A stretch of 64,000 nt of DNA. Origin: Gnetum montanum (Eukaryota; Streptophyta; Gnetopsida; Gnetales; Gnetaceae). Positions 44,158 through 55,962 of the stretch are shown piece by piece. Below the pieces are notes generated by a model. That model did no database searches. It saw only the letters and a list, made by a program, of their open reading frames with translations, and had not been told where the DNA came from. The stretch covers positions 370,054 through 434,053 of the forward strand of contig MNCI01012642.1 in NCBI GenBank assembly GCA_015680685.1, given 5' to 3'. A program made the position numbers and the translations under genes. Position 1 is the stretch's first letter; each line of letters begins with the position of its first letter.

Positions 44158-46259
44158 ATAATATCCATAAGAGTCAGGCTGCTAGTAAGGGTATTGATGT
44201 GTTGGCGGTGGCATCCCCCATGACTGTGGGTATTACCATTGCTGATGTTATCCGATGGGCTAAGGTGGAGTTCCACTTGGATAATACGTTAGTGGTTGGT
44301 GGAACTACCTTGGGTTACCTTGCAGATAAGGCAACCTTCGTGGTGTTTGCCTTTGATTGAGTCTTGGATTTAGTGCATACACCCCAGACTCCTATAGATG
44401 TGAGATAATGGGGCAACATCCCTTAGGATGGTCATAGTATCAGACCTCACATCCACCATCATCGTCTATGTCAGAATCTATAGTCACATCGGAGTTAGTG
44501 ATTTTTCCCTTACCCTTGTTATGTGCAGGGCTTAAATCTCTTCTCTTGTTCTTTCCTTTGTCACTACTTTGCTCTACCTTAGACTCTTTTACGATTTTTA
44601 AGACTGTTTCTATTCTTCAGTCTAAGGAATCCCACATTTGATCTACCTTGGCCGATACCTCGGTTGTTAACTTTTGGATCAGCAAGGTTTTCCGATTCAC
44701 CAACTCTTCGATTGGTGACTCATCCTCTTCATCACAAAATTCACTCCATTCTTTCGAAGGGAGGGATCACAGTTATATTCTTCCACACTTTCCCTCTTAT
44801 GTATCTCACCTTCTTCTTGCGCTACTTGTTCCAACAAACTTTCAACTTTATGGGCTCTAAGTTGGGAAAGTTTCCCTTGGGCATAAGTCCCAAGAGTTCT
44901 TCTTGTTTCATTCCTTAGCCCATCCATAATGTGGCGAAGTTGATACCGCTTAGCATACCCATGGCCCGGGCAACGATGTAGCAGTGTATAGTAGCAGGCC
45001 ATGGTAGCATCCAAGGATTCATAAGCACCTTGTTTCCAGCCTTGGATCTGCTTACACAAATTGGACACTCTGGAGTACGTTTGATATTTGTTGTTGAACA
45101 ATTCAAGCATCGTACTCCACCTCCTGATGGTTTCCGGTTCTAAGGACCGATACAAGCTCTCTGCTTCTTTGGTGAGTGTCCATGGGAATAACTTAAGCTT
45201 CTTCCACTCATTATCTATATTTTGCAAGGCACAGGCATCGTGGAATGCCTGTAAATGATGTTGAGGATCAGCGTTGTATCCCCCTTCAAAACGTGGGATA
45301 TTATTTATGTCCAAATGCTTGATCCTGCTATCTTTTAAGTACCTTGTGGGGATCCTAACTACCTCTATGATGTCTAGAATGCTTCAGGTTATGAGTAGGG
45401 GTTTGTCATGATCGTCTCTTTCATGATGTCTGTGATGTCTACGTGGTGGTTCCCTACTCTCCCTACATCCTTGCCCTTGTCCTAACTCCTCTCGACCTTC
45501 CTGTCAATGTCTTTCATCTCTTTTACTTTTATCCTCCCCTTTATGTTCATGATGGTTGCGCCTAGATGTGGAAGGAGAGTGTGAATGATGAGATGAAGGA
45601 GAAGAGGAAGGGGATCCATCACCATGGCAATGTTGCTTACCTTCTCTTCAGCTGCTTCGGCCCTGATCATTGTAACGATCAAAGTGTCCATCCTTAGCTT
45701 GACTGGTTGTTCCTATCGTGAATAGTTGGTGTTCACGGGAATCAGAGCTCGTAGCATGTACAGTTGATCAAAGGCTCTGATGCCTAACCTCTTCACCATT
45801 GTGAGGAGGAGGAACATCATTTTCTAAGAAACCTGCTATGAGGGGTTTCTCGTCTCCTATTTTACTAAGGACATGGGGGACCTTGCCCTTCAACAATGAG
45901 TGTTGGCTCTCCTGCCTTTCATCCTGAATACGTTGGGCATCCGTGGGATGATAATCCCTTATATGATATCTTCCAGCAACGTATTCAGTGAATAAGTCCT
46001 GCATGCCAATCTGTGCTAAGGCACAGAAGAGCATGTTCGGAACAGATCGATCTGGTGGTAAAACGATATTACCAAACAAATCTCTCCAGTGCAACTATTC
46101 ATCCTGTTGGAGGGTAAAAGTGAAATTAGGCATATACTCATCAGGATGAGTATAAACTATCTTATACTGTTTAGGACTTGGCTGGTCTAGGTTATGTGTA
46201 TGATGCTGACTATCTTCAGTGTTATTCCTAGGTGACTTAACCTTATGAGAGGAAGCCAT
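44158..46259 (-). pseudogene. E3 gag (decayed, best preserved)
   Basis: Start ATG at 46,259 (MASSHKVKS), shared opening with E1 and E2. Then YKIVYTHPDEYMPNFTF; 45,768-46,094 with NIVLPPDRSVPNMLFCALAQI; a His/Arg-rich tract (45,380-45,640); a 205-codon open core (44,697-45,314) with INNIPRFEGGYNADPQHHLQ, KLKLFPWTLTKEAESLYRSL, RRWSTMLELFNNKYQTYSR and AHKVESLLEQVAQEEG, a retrotransposon-gag domain; then LPIQK-like and Pro/Tyr-rich sequence. Particle protein of a pol-less element. Fewer breaks than in E2. Confidence 0.85.
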
Positions 46260-46383
46260 TTTAATGGTGTGCTATTCACCGTTATATATGTTCTTATTTA
46301 ACTAATTAACCCAAAGGTTTGTTAAGGCTCACAACGATGTGAGTGATATCCCTTATGTTCTAATTGGCGTACAAACACTTAGT

Positions 46384-46401
46384 CCCCAGCAACAATGCCT
46401 A
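46384..46401 (-). other. E3 primer binding site (tRNA-Asp-like)
   Basis: ATAGGCATTGTTGCTGGG followed by GA on the minus strand, next to the LTR; GTTGC-GGGGA of the tRNA-Asp site is well kept. Confidence 0.7.
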
Positions 46402-47243
46402 TGATGAGTGGCAAGGTACCCCTACACTCAACCATACGAAATAAGCGTAGCACACGTGATCTGGTCGAACTCTGCAGACTAAATGCCTAACGCCGCAAGG
46501 AACACTTGGGGTTAATTAATGGTTGTCTTCCCAGACTTACTTGTTGTTTTCATGGTGTATGGTTAAGTAAGTCCGAGGTATATGATTTTTTTGGTCTTTT
46601 TAGGTTTTATCTCCTATGCTAAAGGGTGAAGGGTTGAAGAAACTAACTAACTTTAACTAAGGATCTAAGTCTAAATTAACTAGCGTCAACATCTGTTCCC
46701 ACTTACCATACACACCCTGAACTGTGCAACTATGGCTACCAAACGCTAATCGTTACTAGGATTACCACACGTAACGCACATGCTCGAAGCGGTCGTACTG
46801 AGGCACCTAACTAGCCTAAGTGTGATAAGCAGCTGATTCCTTGACTAGCCGTACACACCCGTAGGTGCTTGTAGCCAAGTCAAACTTACCCCATGTTCTA
46901 GGAGACAAGGGTAAGAGAATCTAATCACGATGAGTAGCCGATTCCTTGGCTAGTCATACACATTCGTCAACGCTCATAACCAAGTCGTACTCATGCCGCG
47001 TTACTAGGAAAGCAATAAATAACATTAAATAAACCTATCCATGTACTACAAGGTTTATCCACAAAGTTCGTCTTTATTGTCGTACACAACTTGCGTTCAG
47101 GTACAAAGCTGCTCGAATAAAGAGCCATTCACTTGGGGGACTCCTACTATGGGCACATGGAAAATATTCTATCTCTGGGGTGATCAATCCGCCAGAGCTT
47201 CACTACCTTAGCCTATCTTATCGAAATGAGGAGTGTCGCCTCT

Positions 47244-47251
47244 TATTTATA
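47244..47251 (-). promoter_or_regulatory. E3 5' LTR TATA box
   Basis: TATAAATA on the minus strand just downstream of the palindrome array. Confidence 0.5.
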
Positions 47252-47267
47252 GATTTGGCGACGAACT

Positions 47268-47352
47268 ACGATATCGCGTATGCAATATCGCAAGGAAAGA
47301 CATGATATCACGTACGCGATATCGCATGGGATGCGATATCACGGCAGCTATC
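47268..47352. repeat. GCGATATCGC palindrome array (~6 units), E3 5' LTR
   Basis: Units ACGATATCGC, GCAATATCGC, ATGATATCAC, GCGATATCGC, GCGATATCAC and a worn GCTATCGC, with GTACGC spacers. Confidence 0.85.
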
Positions 47353-47360
47353 GCGTACAA

Positions 47361-49189
47361 TGTAATGCCCATTCATAGGGAGTAAGAGCTAACACCCGAA
47401 GCCCCATAGAAAGAAAGCTAGTTGAAAGAAGAAAATGCCTAGGTGACTTTCTTTCTACAACAATCAACTAACATTAACCTATAAAATTAAAAAAAAATCA
47501 ACAATGCCTAGATCTAGCTCTAAAGTAGGTCAATTAATATTAATTTTAAGAATTAAGAGATAATTTTATAAAGAAATAGCCATAGTAAAACATCTGTGCA
47601 AGATTCATCAGATTAAAAAAAAAGAAAACTTTTATTATTCAACCTTAAAATAAATATCTAATCAAGATTCTTTACACATTTGTAAACCAAAGAAATGGCC
47701 ACAAAAGTAGATAAATTAATAATCTCATATTTGTTCAATCACATAATAATATTTTATAATTTCTAACAACACACAAAACAAGATCCTATGAATTTAACTC
47801 TTGTAACCATTTTACCATTAATTATTTAATCAAGAAATTCATATGTTCAATCGTAGAGAATAAATAAATATTAACCATAACTTAATGTCCTAGGTTTTCC
47901 CCCACTTCATCAACTAATAGAAACATATCAAAATTAGACTTGAGAAGGTATAAGGAAAAAAAGGTATAATCCAAGATTTATGCATTCAAAGGGGGAGGGT
48001 TCATCAACCAAATTCCAATCAAAGTCCAAGAATTCAAAAATTTTAAAACATTCACAATTATCAATGGGCCCAAGGATACTCTCACTTTCTGCCAGTGGTA
48101 CCAATCCTCATAAAAGGGATCCTTGGCCCCTATTGGCAATCTTTTGTCAAAAATACCTCAAATCATTATGGGTGTTTCTAAATTGCAACAAAAACAACTC
48201 TCATCCAAGTCATTTAGGTATGATAATGCAAAGAATGGGCAAAGAGATCCAAAAAAAGGTAATAAGGATTTCAAAAATCTAAGCTAACAACAACAATATT
48301 GATATTTTCATACAAGCATTGTGAAGGTAGTTAGACAAGCAAAAAAATAGAAGTTTAAGAAAATAAGCCAATGCTGACCATTATCAAACATAACAAAGAT
48401 GGATCATTTTACCTCTTTGCTTAGATATCTTGCTTACTAGGAGGAATTATCAAAATATTGGATTGCTATGTCGCACTTGTTTTTTTTTTCTCCTTGTTAT
48501 CTCTTGTAGCAACCATAGTATTTTCTCCCTTCCCAACCACACTCCCTATTATTGTATCCCTTTTTTTTTCATTCTGCTCAGCTACTTTTTCCTTCTATGG
48601 TTTTTTTCCTCTCGTCAGCTATTATTGTCATCACGTGACCTTTCTAAAGCCATTGAGAGGGTACTTATACTCTACTATTTTAAACTAAAAAGATCAATGC
48701 ATCACATTTAGATAAAATAAAATAAAATATAAAATATAAAGCTATTGTATTTAAAAACAATATCCATGGGTCAAGTTCCTCCAACTTGATTCATAGGTCA
48801 AGTTCCTCAGTATGAGCATTCTTTTACATCTCAACATACCTATTTTAGCTCTTGGGGCACACCTTAAAGTATTGTCCTCTATTTTTCTTTTGTTTCTTAG
48901 CATCTCTATTGAAATAGAATAGAAAATATTTTTTTTCCCATATATTTATTATTATTATTATTTTAAAGCATTCCTAGCATGTATTTTAAAGCAGATTTCT
49001 TATGCATAAAGTATTTAAATATACATATAAAAAAATCTAGTCAACAAATTTATTACTATTTAAATTAGTCATTTCTACCACAGTCCAAACAAAGCACACA
49101 CACAAGTTGTCAACAAAACATGCACACAAACACAAAAAAAGACTATTACAACCATTGATGCAAAAACTCAAGGATAAGTGGTTCCTTAC
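47361..49189. mobile_element. E6: candidate solo LTR
   Basis: 1.83 kb starting TGTAATGCCCATTC and ending GGTTCCTTAC(A), terminal bases typical of plant gypsy LTRs. Flanks TACAA (47,356-47,360) and TCCAA (49,191-49,195) differ by one base and may be its target duplication. It contains no coding motif and lies between the truncated E3 LTR and the resumed E4 gag. It could also be the far end of a larger rearranged element. Confidence 0.45.
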
Positions 49190-49193
49190 ATCC

Positions 49194-49455
49194 AAGCTAC
49201 TATGGGAACTTTAACATCATTAAAAGATGGAGGCTTCATCATTCTAAATTGCTTAACATGTGCTTTCTCAATGGATCTTCTACCATTAGTCGTTGAGTGA
49301 TCAACTTGGTGTTGTTCACCATTCCCTAGATTAGATTGATTTTGACTTCTCAAGTAGTTGTACATCTCCTATACTAGATCATTTTGAAAGACTTCCCCAT
49401 TGAGTTGATTGGAGTTTTTCCTATTTGAGATCTTTCTAGCTCTTCTTGGCAACAT
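49194..49455 (-). pseudogene. E4 gag, N-terminal part (decayed)
   Basis: Start ATG at 49,455 (MLPRRARK), about 50 bases inside the 5' LTR. KQFRMMKPPSFNDVKVPI matches the Del/Tekay gag opening F-K--PP-F-G. The reading stops at 49,194 and continues in the right sense at 40,022 (WLHELEEAF), showing that E3 and E6 were inserted here. Confidence 0.7.
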
Positions 49456-49491
49456 CCTACACCAAAAATTCAAGAACACTTATAAAACATT

Positions 49492-49508
49492 CATCTTTGA
49501 TATCAACT
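49492..49508 (-). other. E4 primer binding site (tRNA-iMet-like)
   Basis: TTGATATCAAAGATG on the minus strand next to the LTR, a worn form of TGGTATCAGAGC, the initiator-Met tRNA site. Confidence 0.65.
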
Positions 49509-52159
49509 TGTAACACCTCACTAACCAAGATTAGGTTAGAAAGGTATTACTTAGATAAAACTTGAACTATGTGAAAAACAAAATTAATACTTAAAAAAAT
49601 GAATGGATGCCAAGAATATTCAACAGGAAAATCAATAAACATCGATAAAAATAAGCACATAAGGTCAAGAAAAATATGGTAAAAGATAAAATGTTATAAG
49701 GAATATAGTGACAATAGTCCCATATGTATAAAACCTAACTTTCACACTCAAAAAAAAAAACAAAAGAAAAATATGAAGCTCTATTGTCCAAGACAAAAAT
49801 TATAAAACAAATACCAAAAAATTACACTCAAAATAAATACTAAAATCACTAAGAAATTTCATAATATCATATATCATCAAAGAGGCATTAGGCTTTAATG
49901 TTAGGAAAAGCCACCAACTAACAAATTGAAAATTACTATGCTACATAAATCAATATTCAGAAACAATTTAGGCTTATACTAAAAATAGAAAAAATATAAG
50001 TATAATCCTCATAGAAAATAGTTAGTGTAGAATATCTAGTCAAACATTGTAGCATAGAATCAATTAATTGAAAACTAGAATCATAATAATAAACAAATAA
50101 TGCTCCAAAACTAAATTCTAGTCATTATCTTCATCATCAAATTCCTCCTTATCACTATAAAAACATAAATGGAATTAGTCCTAAGAGTGAGTAGGAAAAA
50201 TAACTATAAAATAATCCCTTGTGATTTTGGTTTAAAGCATTAGGTATTTAGATAATCATGTATAAGAAGTATTTGAAAACAAAGAGTTAACAAAACCAAA
50301 TACAAACATAAATCAAATAATATATAATAATCTAAACTAATAATCAAATAAAACTAATTAAAACTCCTCCACCATCCACTATGTCCAACAAATAAACTAA
50401 ATGAACAAAAAATACTTACCAACTAAGACTAATAGTATAAGTATCTAGATCACTACAAAGAAAGGCTTCCCACATAGACATCATAAAAGTTATTGGCATT
50501 ATTAAGAAAAATCAAATCTAAAGCCAAATGATTAAATATCAAACATACATATGAAAATAATTCCTTGGGTGGTGGGAGATGTAACCAATTTCTTATGAGA
50601 TCAAAAATGTCAAAGATCAAGAATTGCATTGCTAAATAAGTTTCTATGATGTCAAATAAAAGGGACAAGCCAAAATGTATGTTCTAATGATTATCTTAAA
50701 AAATGTAGTAAAATGTCAAATAGGAATTCTACATTCATAGAGGTCATTCTATGCTACTAAAATGATAAAACATTTTCAGGTTTTCAAGCATTTTGAGAAG
50801 CCCTAGATATTATGTTTTCACTAGTTTCTCAATTTTTTATGGCTTGGATGCTAGGGATAGCTTTACAAACATTTCTTGGTTTTCCATGTAGATTCTAAAA
50901 ATGACATTAGCATTCATCATGAGCTACATTGTGGCCTCATGATGGGATTATGATTGATTGGAAATGATATATTATTATCCATATCAACAAGATTAAAAAA
51001 TTATATTATAGGCTGTTAGCATCTAGCATTATTCCATGAGAGAAACATGCAAAAAACAACTCAAACCCCTATTTCTCTTACCAAAAAATTAGGTAGAATA
51101 GGAATGAAAATAAAACATGAGAAAAAGAGGTTAAAATGTAATCAAACTAGGAAAAATAGTTGACTAACATTCCATCCATGATAATCAATCTCAAGAATTA
51201 ATAGAAATGTAGAAAATATTAATAAAATATTTAGATATGAAAACTAGGCATTTCATCTAATAATTTTTGAACAAAAAAGAATTGTTAAAAATGTATGTGC
51301 ATAATGCAAATAAAAATTCATATAAAGTGGAGCAAAGCATCAAATTACCATACATGAAATGATAGCGCTATAGAAAAAAAAAACCTTTTCATGGGTTTGA
51401 CCTCCCAAACATGCTCTAATCCTGGGTAAGGTTATGAGTCAATGATGGGATCTAAGAAAAATTTGAACCAAGATCTAAAACAATGGCTTACCAAAGATCA
51501 TGGTTGACATTATAGATCTAGATCCTGTTCTCCAATCTAGCAAGTCTTCCTCTCTAGTTCTATCTTCAAGATGTTAACTATGCAAATGGATGATCCTTCA
51601 TGGAATGGTTGCCACGTATGGATGGCTGCAAGAGTAAAACAAAGGTTAGGCCAAAACGTAATCTAATTGGAAAATTAAAAATAAAAATAAATTCTAATTC
51701 TAAAATATTTTTAAAATAGTTTTCTAACATGGACTAATACTCAACACTAGCCTAATGGGCATTCCCTAATGATAAGCATATAGTTATATCTAAGCTCAAG
51801 CTAATAGCAAATCCTAAGGTTAAAGCATAGCTAATGAAGAGGCTAACATAAGACCATCTAAAATATAAGCTAAAAATAAATTAAAAACTAAGAATAAAAA
51901 AATTAAACTCTCAATTTGCAAAATACAAAGTATCCAAATAATGCATACCATAAACGAAAGTAGTACCTCATGTGCCAATGACTCATCTAGTACGTGCTAA
52001 CTCAAAACTCCAACAAAAATGTTAGTGTGCATATGCTAACTTAAAAGAAAAATATATAAATAAATAAAAATATTATAAATACTAAAATAAAAAATAATAT
52101 ATTAAAAATTTGTAAGAAAAAGGAAATTAAAAAGGAGATAGCAAGGCACTAGCTCAAAC

Positions 52160-52176
52160 CACAAAAGCCTAGTTAA
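52160..52176. repeat. SINE target site duplication, left
   Basis: CACAAAAGCCTAGTTAA; 16 of 17 bases match 52,332-52,348. Confidence 0.8.
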
Positions 52177-52331
52177 AAATGAGATGTTAGTGTAGTGGTA
52201 CAAGTCTTGACCTAGTTATCTTAGGTCAAAGGTTCAATTCTACTAGGTAACACTTAGTTATAAACTTTATATGTATACTTTTAGGTATACCTATATTTTA
52301 ATTATTTTAGTTTCGAACACCCTCCTCCACT
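52177..52331 (+). mobile_element. tRNA-derived SINE
   Basis: 155 bp with pol III box A (TAGTGTAGTGG, 52,189-52,199) and box B (GGTTCAATTCT near 52,230), flanked by a 17-bp duplication with one mismatch. The 3' end is 'cgaacaccctcctccact' rather than a poly(A). Absent from the matching place in the E4 3' LTR, so it moved in after E4. Confidence 0.75.
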
Positions 52332-52348
52332 CACAAAAGCATAGTTAA
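52332..52348. repeat. SINE target site duplication, right
   Basis: CACAAAAGCATAGTTAA; one mismatch to the left copy. Confidence 0.8.
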
Positions 52349-52464
52349 TCGAAGGGAAAAGATTAATAAATCATAAACATAGGTTAGTAAATAAGGCATC
52401 AAGGATTTAAATCACAAACATACTTGGAGTAAATGGTATCTAAGGTATGGATGTTGCAAAATTT

Positions 52465-52700
52465 GTTCATGTTTTCGACATGAAAATGAAGATGGTCTAC
52501 CCAAGTCTCATTTCATTTATGCTTACCCTTGATCCACCTTCATTGAATGGAAGTGGCCTACCTAGCAATCTACCCAAGTCTTATTTCATTTATGTTGTTG
52601 ACACAAGAATTGAGAATACCTACCTAGATTACATTTTATTCATGTTTACTTATGGCTCATTTCATTCATATTTTTCAGGATCATGCATTTAATCATAAAA
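52465..52700. repeat. Repetitive right flank of E4
   Basis: Phrases 'gacatgaaaat', 'ctacccaagtctcattt' and 'gcttacccttgatccacc' repeat two or three times and match the left flank at 19,090-19,507. Confidence 0.55.
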
Positions 52701-55390
52701 TTGCAAATTCACAATGAATAGGTTATAAATCAAAATATCAAACCTTTAAATCATAGTCTCAAATACTTTTTAGATCATGTATTAAATCATAAAATGACAT
52801 ATCATAGTATTGATGCTTTTTATTAAAATACATTATCATCCACGGTTTTAAAACATGTAAATTATAGTATAAGATCTTTTTGATAAAATGCATTATGGAA
52901 GGAATTCCTTGCTATATTATCATATTAAAACTTTCATGTAAAGCATCTCTAGATGTCAATCTTACAAAAAGAATTTCTATGTCACATGAACTATAAAAAT
53001 AAGGCTATTATGCCATACAGATTAATAAAACACACATATACAATATCTTCTTTGGTATTTTCATTCTACTTATATTCATATCATGTGTATGTTCATTCCC
53101 AACATTATCTTTTATTTAATTATAGTATAATTTTTAGGTAACCTAATGTTGGAATTATCAAATTATAATCTTTTTAATTTATTTTAACTAATTTATGGGT
53201 AATACGGCTACATATAAGAATATCACTTTAAGAAAATAAGACAGTATAACATAGCATGAGGTAATATAAAGAAGTAGTTAAATTTTCTTGTTTTAAAAAA
53301 TTACACAACTCCTAGCATGAAATGAAAAAAAAATTAGCACAAAATGCATACTAAAACCCTAAAGTACTAGTCCAAATGATAATGATATTAAAAATTAATT
53401 AGTGTTATTCATGATTTCTTCTCCTATAACTCAGCAAGAAATTTGCTTTGAAGAAAAATATTTCTTCAAACTTATATTCTATAAGTAAGATAATTTGAGG
53501 ATATTGGTATGTTTCTAATTTTTTCATTATTAAGATTCATTATTTATCAATTTTTATATAATAAAATCTTAAATTTCATTTGTTATAACTCCTAGTAATT
53601 GTTTGCAAAAGAATACGCTAACATTTCTAGTCAAGTATTTTCAAACACAAGAGCATTTCAAAAAATGCATAAAACTATAAAAATGAACACATCAAGATAA
53701 GAATAATAGATGCATAAAAATTATAAAAAAGAGGCATGTCATTTACTATTGTACAAAATGTTCCCTTTTTTCATTTCATCCACTACCCTAACATTACTAT
53801 ATCTATGGTTAATTCTAATGAATTAGAGTTGTATTCATTTTTTGATATAGAATAATTTCTAAAATAATGACAAGTTAGAATGAAAATTTTAACACTATTT
53901 TAAAAATAAATATAAACTAATTTGAATAGTCTTTTACTCATATTATTATTGGAATTTCATTATTACTTATTCATTATTCTTCTTCAACATTTATGTTTCA
54001 ATGCATTATCAATTTTGTTAATCACTAATAAAGGTTGTTCATTTATCTAAAGCTTTATCCATATTTGTGTGTAGGTTATTTATTTCTACTAGTAATTATA
54101 TATTATTTATTCATTTTATTAGTGTACCTTTTAGGTTTATTACATTTTCTCTTACATGCTAGTTATTTTTCTTTTACACTATCATACTTGTATTGCATAT
54201 TTATTTTAGAGTAAATTCTATTTACCTAAATAAGATTAAGTTAGGAAATATAGGATAAAAATGCATTTATTTTATAGGGAACAAATGTGAGAATATATGG
54301 TTACAACAAAACATATCATTTAGTGTTGAAAATTGAACATTTTAATTATGTAATGTGTAGCAAATCTCTCTAGTATAATTAATTAACTTTGCATTAATAT
54401 CAAAATTTAGTAACCAAAAGTTAATCATTTAGATTTCAAATAGCTATATATATCTTTTTTCTTACTTTGAGACGAATGATGCTTAATTCTCATGGTGGGA
54501 GGAAATATTTTCATTCTCCAACACAATGTATAGTACATGACCTGGTCCATAAAACTTACAAAATTGATCGATTTTTAAAGGATGCATATCAAGATAATAA
54601 AGTTACTAATATAATCTCTTTCTATGAAGAACTATACAATTGAATATTTATAGGTGAATTTTGAAATCATACAAATTGATTTATCTATGCATGTGAAAAA
54701 AATGAACATTTACTTAATGATATTCATATCAATTGAAATAGCTTAAAAAGCATGCATGACCATGCATGATAGAGTTGGAGAAACATAAATAAGTGTGGAA
54801 GACCTATAAGGGGAATTATGTCATTTATGAAAATGTATGTTCATACAAGATTGATTGAGAAACATATCATTTCATTTCAGTAGAACCTTATCCAATTGAA
54901 TAGAAACCTGCATGCCAATATATGATAGACATATCATTTTATTTCCATTGAGCTCACGGATAATGAACTTGTAAGGCTATGCATGTTACAGGTAGCTAAG
55001 TTTAATATCATTAAAGATCTAATTAACTCTCTTATTTACTATTTTTAAATAAAGTTTATTAGTATCTATAAACATGCACTCTTGTGCATGATAGATTGGG
55101 ATATGTATTATTTCATTTTCATTGATCTCATGTAATACGAACTCGCATGACTTTGCATGTTATGAGCATATGATTTTAGTTAAATATAGTAATTAATAAT
55201 TTTTTCATTGAAATCTTTGTTGAATTATGACTCTATTGATGTCAAGGGACTTAAGTATACAATATCATGAAATGTTATCTTCTTGTTAGGTGTAACTAGG
55301 TAATATCATTTTAAATAATAAAAAAAAAGAAAATGTTTTAATTATTGTTGATTCATTTATCACAATACTTGAAATTAATACTCTTTTTAT
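52700..55390. other. AT-rich stretch with a weak ~165-bp duplication
   Basis: No gene seen. At 54,912-55,000 and 55,084-55,180 similar blocks occur ('tgatagacatatcattttatttccattgagctca' against 'tgatagattgggatatgtattatttcattttcattgatctca' in short matching words), an old tandem duplication. Confidence 0.4.
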
Positions 55391-55412
55391 TCTAGGGTAT
55401 CATGAATGATGG

Positions 55413-55730
55413 AAGATGCATCATTAGTTAGACATGAAAGAGAATTATTGTTTGGAAGAAAGATTTGTGTAGTGCATAAGTGCTCTACATTAGGATTTCT
55501 TACTAGTGGCTTAATCTAGAGAATGCATGAGGGAGATACCACTAAAAATTCTAGAAAGGATAACTATAAAGAAATTGTAATTAATACCTATTTAGAATTA
55601 GAGAATGTGATGATCAAGCTTGTAGATAATGAGTTAGGAATATAACTTGAAAACATATATGAGCAATGTCATGACTATCATTTCTTTAGTAGAAATCAAC
55701 TTTCAATGAATGTATGAAAACAAATGTAGT
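55413..55730 (+). pseudogene. Unrecognised coding-like fragment
   Basis: A plus frame of about 105 codons with only three stops in a very AT-rich region: VRHERELLFGRKICVVHK, CSTLGFLTSGLI, INTYLELENVMIKLVDNELG, then YEQCHDYHFFSRNQL. It is preceded by 'tattctaggg', which could be a splice acceptor. No family recognised; perhaps an exon relic of a host gene or of an unclassified element. Confidence 0.3.
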
Positions 55731-55962
55731 GTTTATGTTAGTGAGGTAGATACATACGTCTAGATTCCCTACATGCATGTTCTACAGGAACATATGACTG
55801 ATATTTGTTCATAGATTGAGCTTGTTGAGCTACTTAGTAGTTGACCTATGCATCCAATATGTAATACATGTATTAATATAAGAGCTTACAAGATCGTGTA
55901 GGGACACCTCTTCCAATCCCCTTGTTTTACACTACATGTTATGTGATTTTTTGAATTGATTT

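Larger units (their letters stand above)
40023..47356 (-). mobile_element. E3: non-autonomous gag-protease LTR element, sister of E2
   Basis: Minus-strand element with the same layout as E2: 5' LTR (46,402-~47,356), PBS, gag, linker, protease with intact DSG, long 3' region, polypurine tract, 3' LTR (40,023-40,925). No RT, RNase H or integrase; the missing part matches that of E2. Inserted in E4 gag. The left flank is AGCCA; the right LTR end is truncated before its CTCATCA terminus, and E6 follows directly. ATCCA at 49,190-49,194, after E6, may be the displaced partner duplication. Confidence 0.85.
46402..47356 (-). repeat. E3 5' LTR (outer end truncated)
   Basis: Start TGATGAGTGGCAAGG. TATA box 47,244-47,251 (minus). 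Ends in 'agctatcgcgtacaa' without the expected CTCATCA terminus; about 40-60 bp are missing compared with E2. E6 begins at 47,361. Confidence 0.8.
19513..52458 (-). mobile_element. E4: Tekay/Del-like Ty3/gypsy chromovirus, split by nested insertions
   Basis: Minus-strand element of about 33 kb as it stands, reconstructed from: 3' LTR (19,513-~21,820 and ~35,670-36,046), polypurine tract at 36,047, chromodomain, integrase, RNase H/RT, protease, zinc knuckle and gag (36,050-40,022), the start of gag (49,194-49,455), primer site and 5' LTR (49,509-52,458). Flanks CATTT (19,508-19,512) and AATTT (52,460-52,464) form a plausible 5-bp target duplication with one change. Insertions inside it are E5 (with E2), E3, E6 and a SINE. 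Every coding domain has stops; old and inactive. Confidence 0.8.
49509..52458 (-). repeat. E4 5' LTR (with SINE insertion)
   Basis: 2.95 kb, start TGTAACACCTCACTAACC, end GGATGTTGCA on the plus strand; about 2.78 kb without the SINE. Collinear with the two 3' LTR segments. 51,750-51,945 has no counterpart in the 3' LTR because E5 sits there. Confidence 0.75.

Noticed and set aside
47980-48282. 100-codon plus-strand frame inside E6
   Set aside because: Basic, low-information sequence in a probable LTR; no homologous frame in related sequences.
52177-52260. A functional tRNA gene
   Set aside because: Boxes A and B are present but no cloverleaf or acceptor stem fits, and the target duplication marks it as a SINE.
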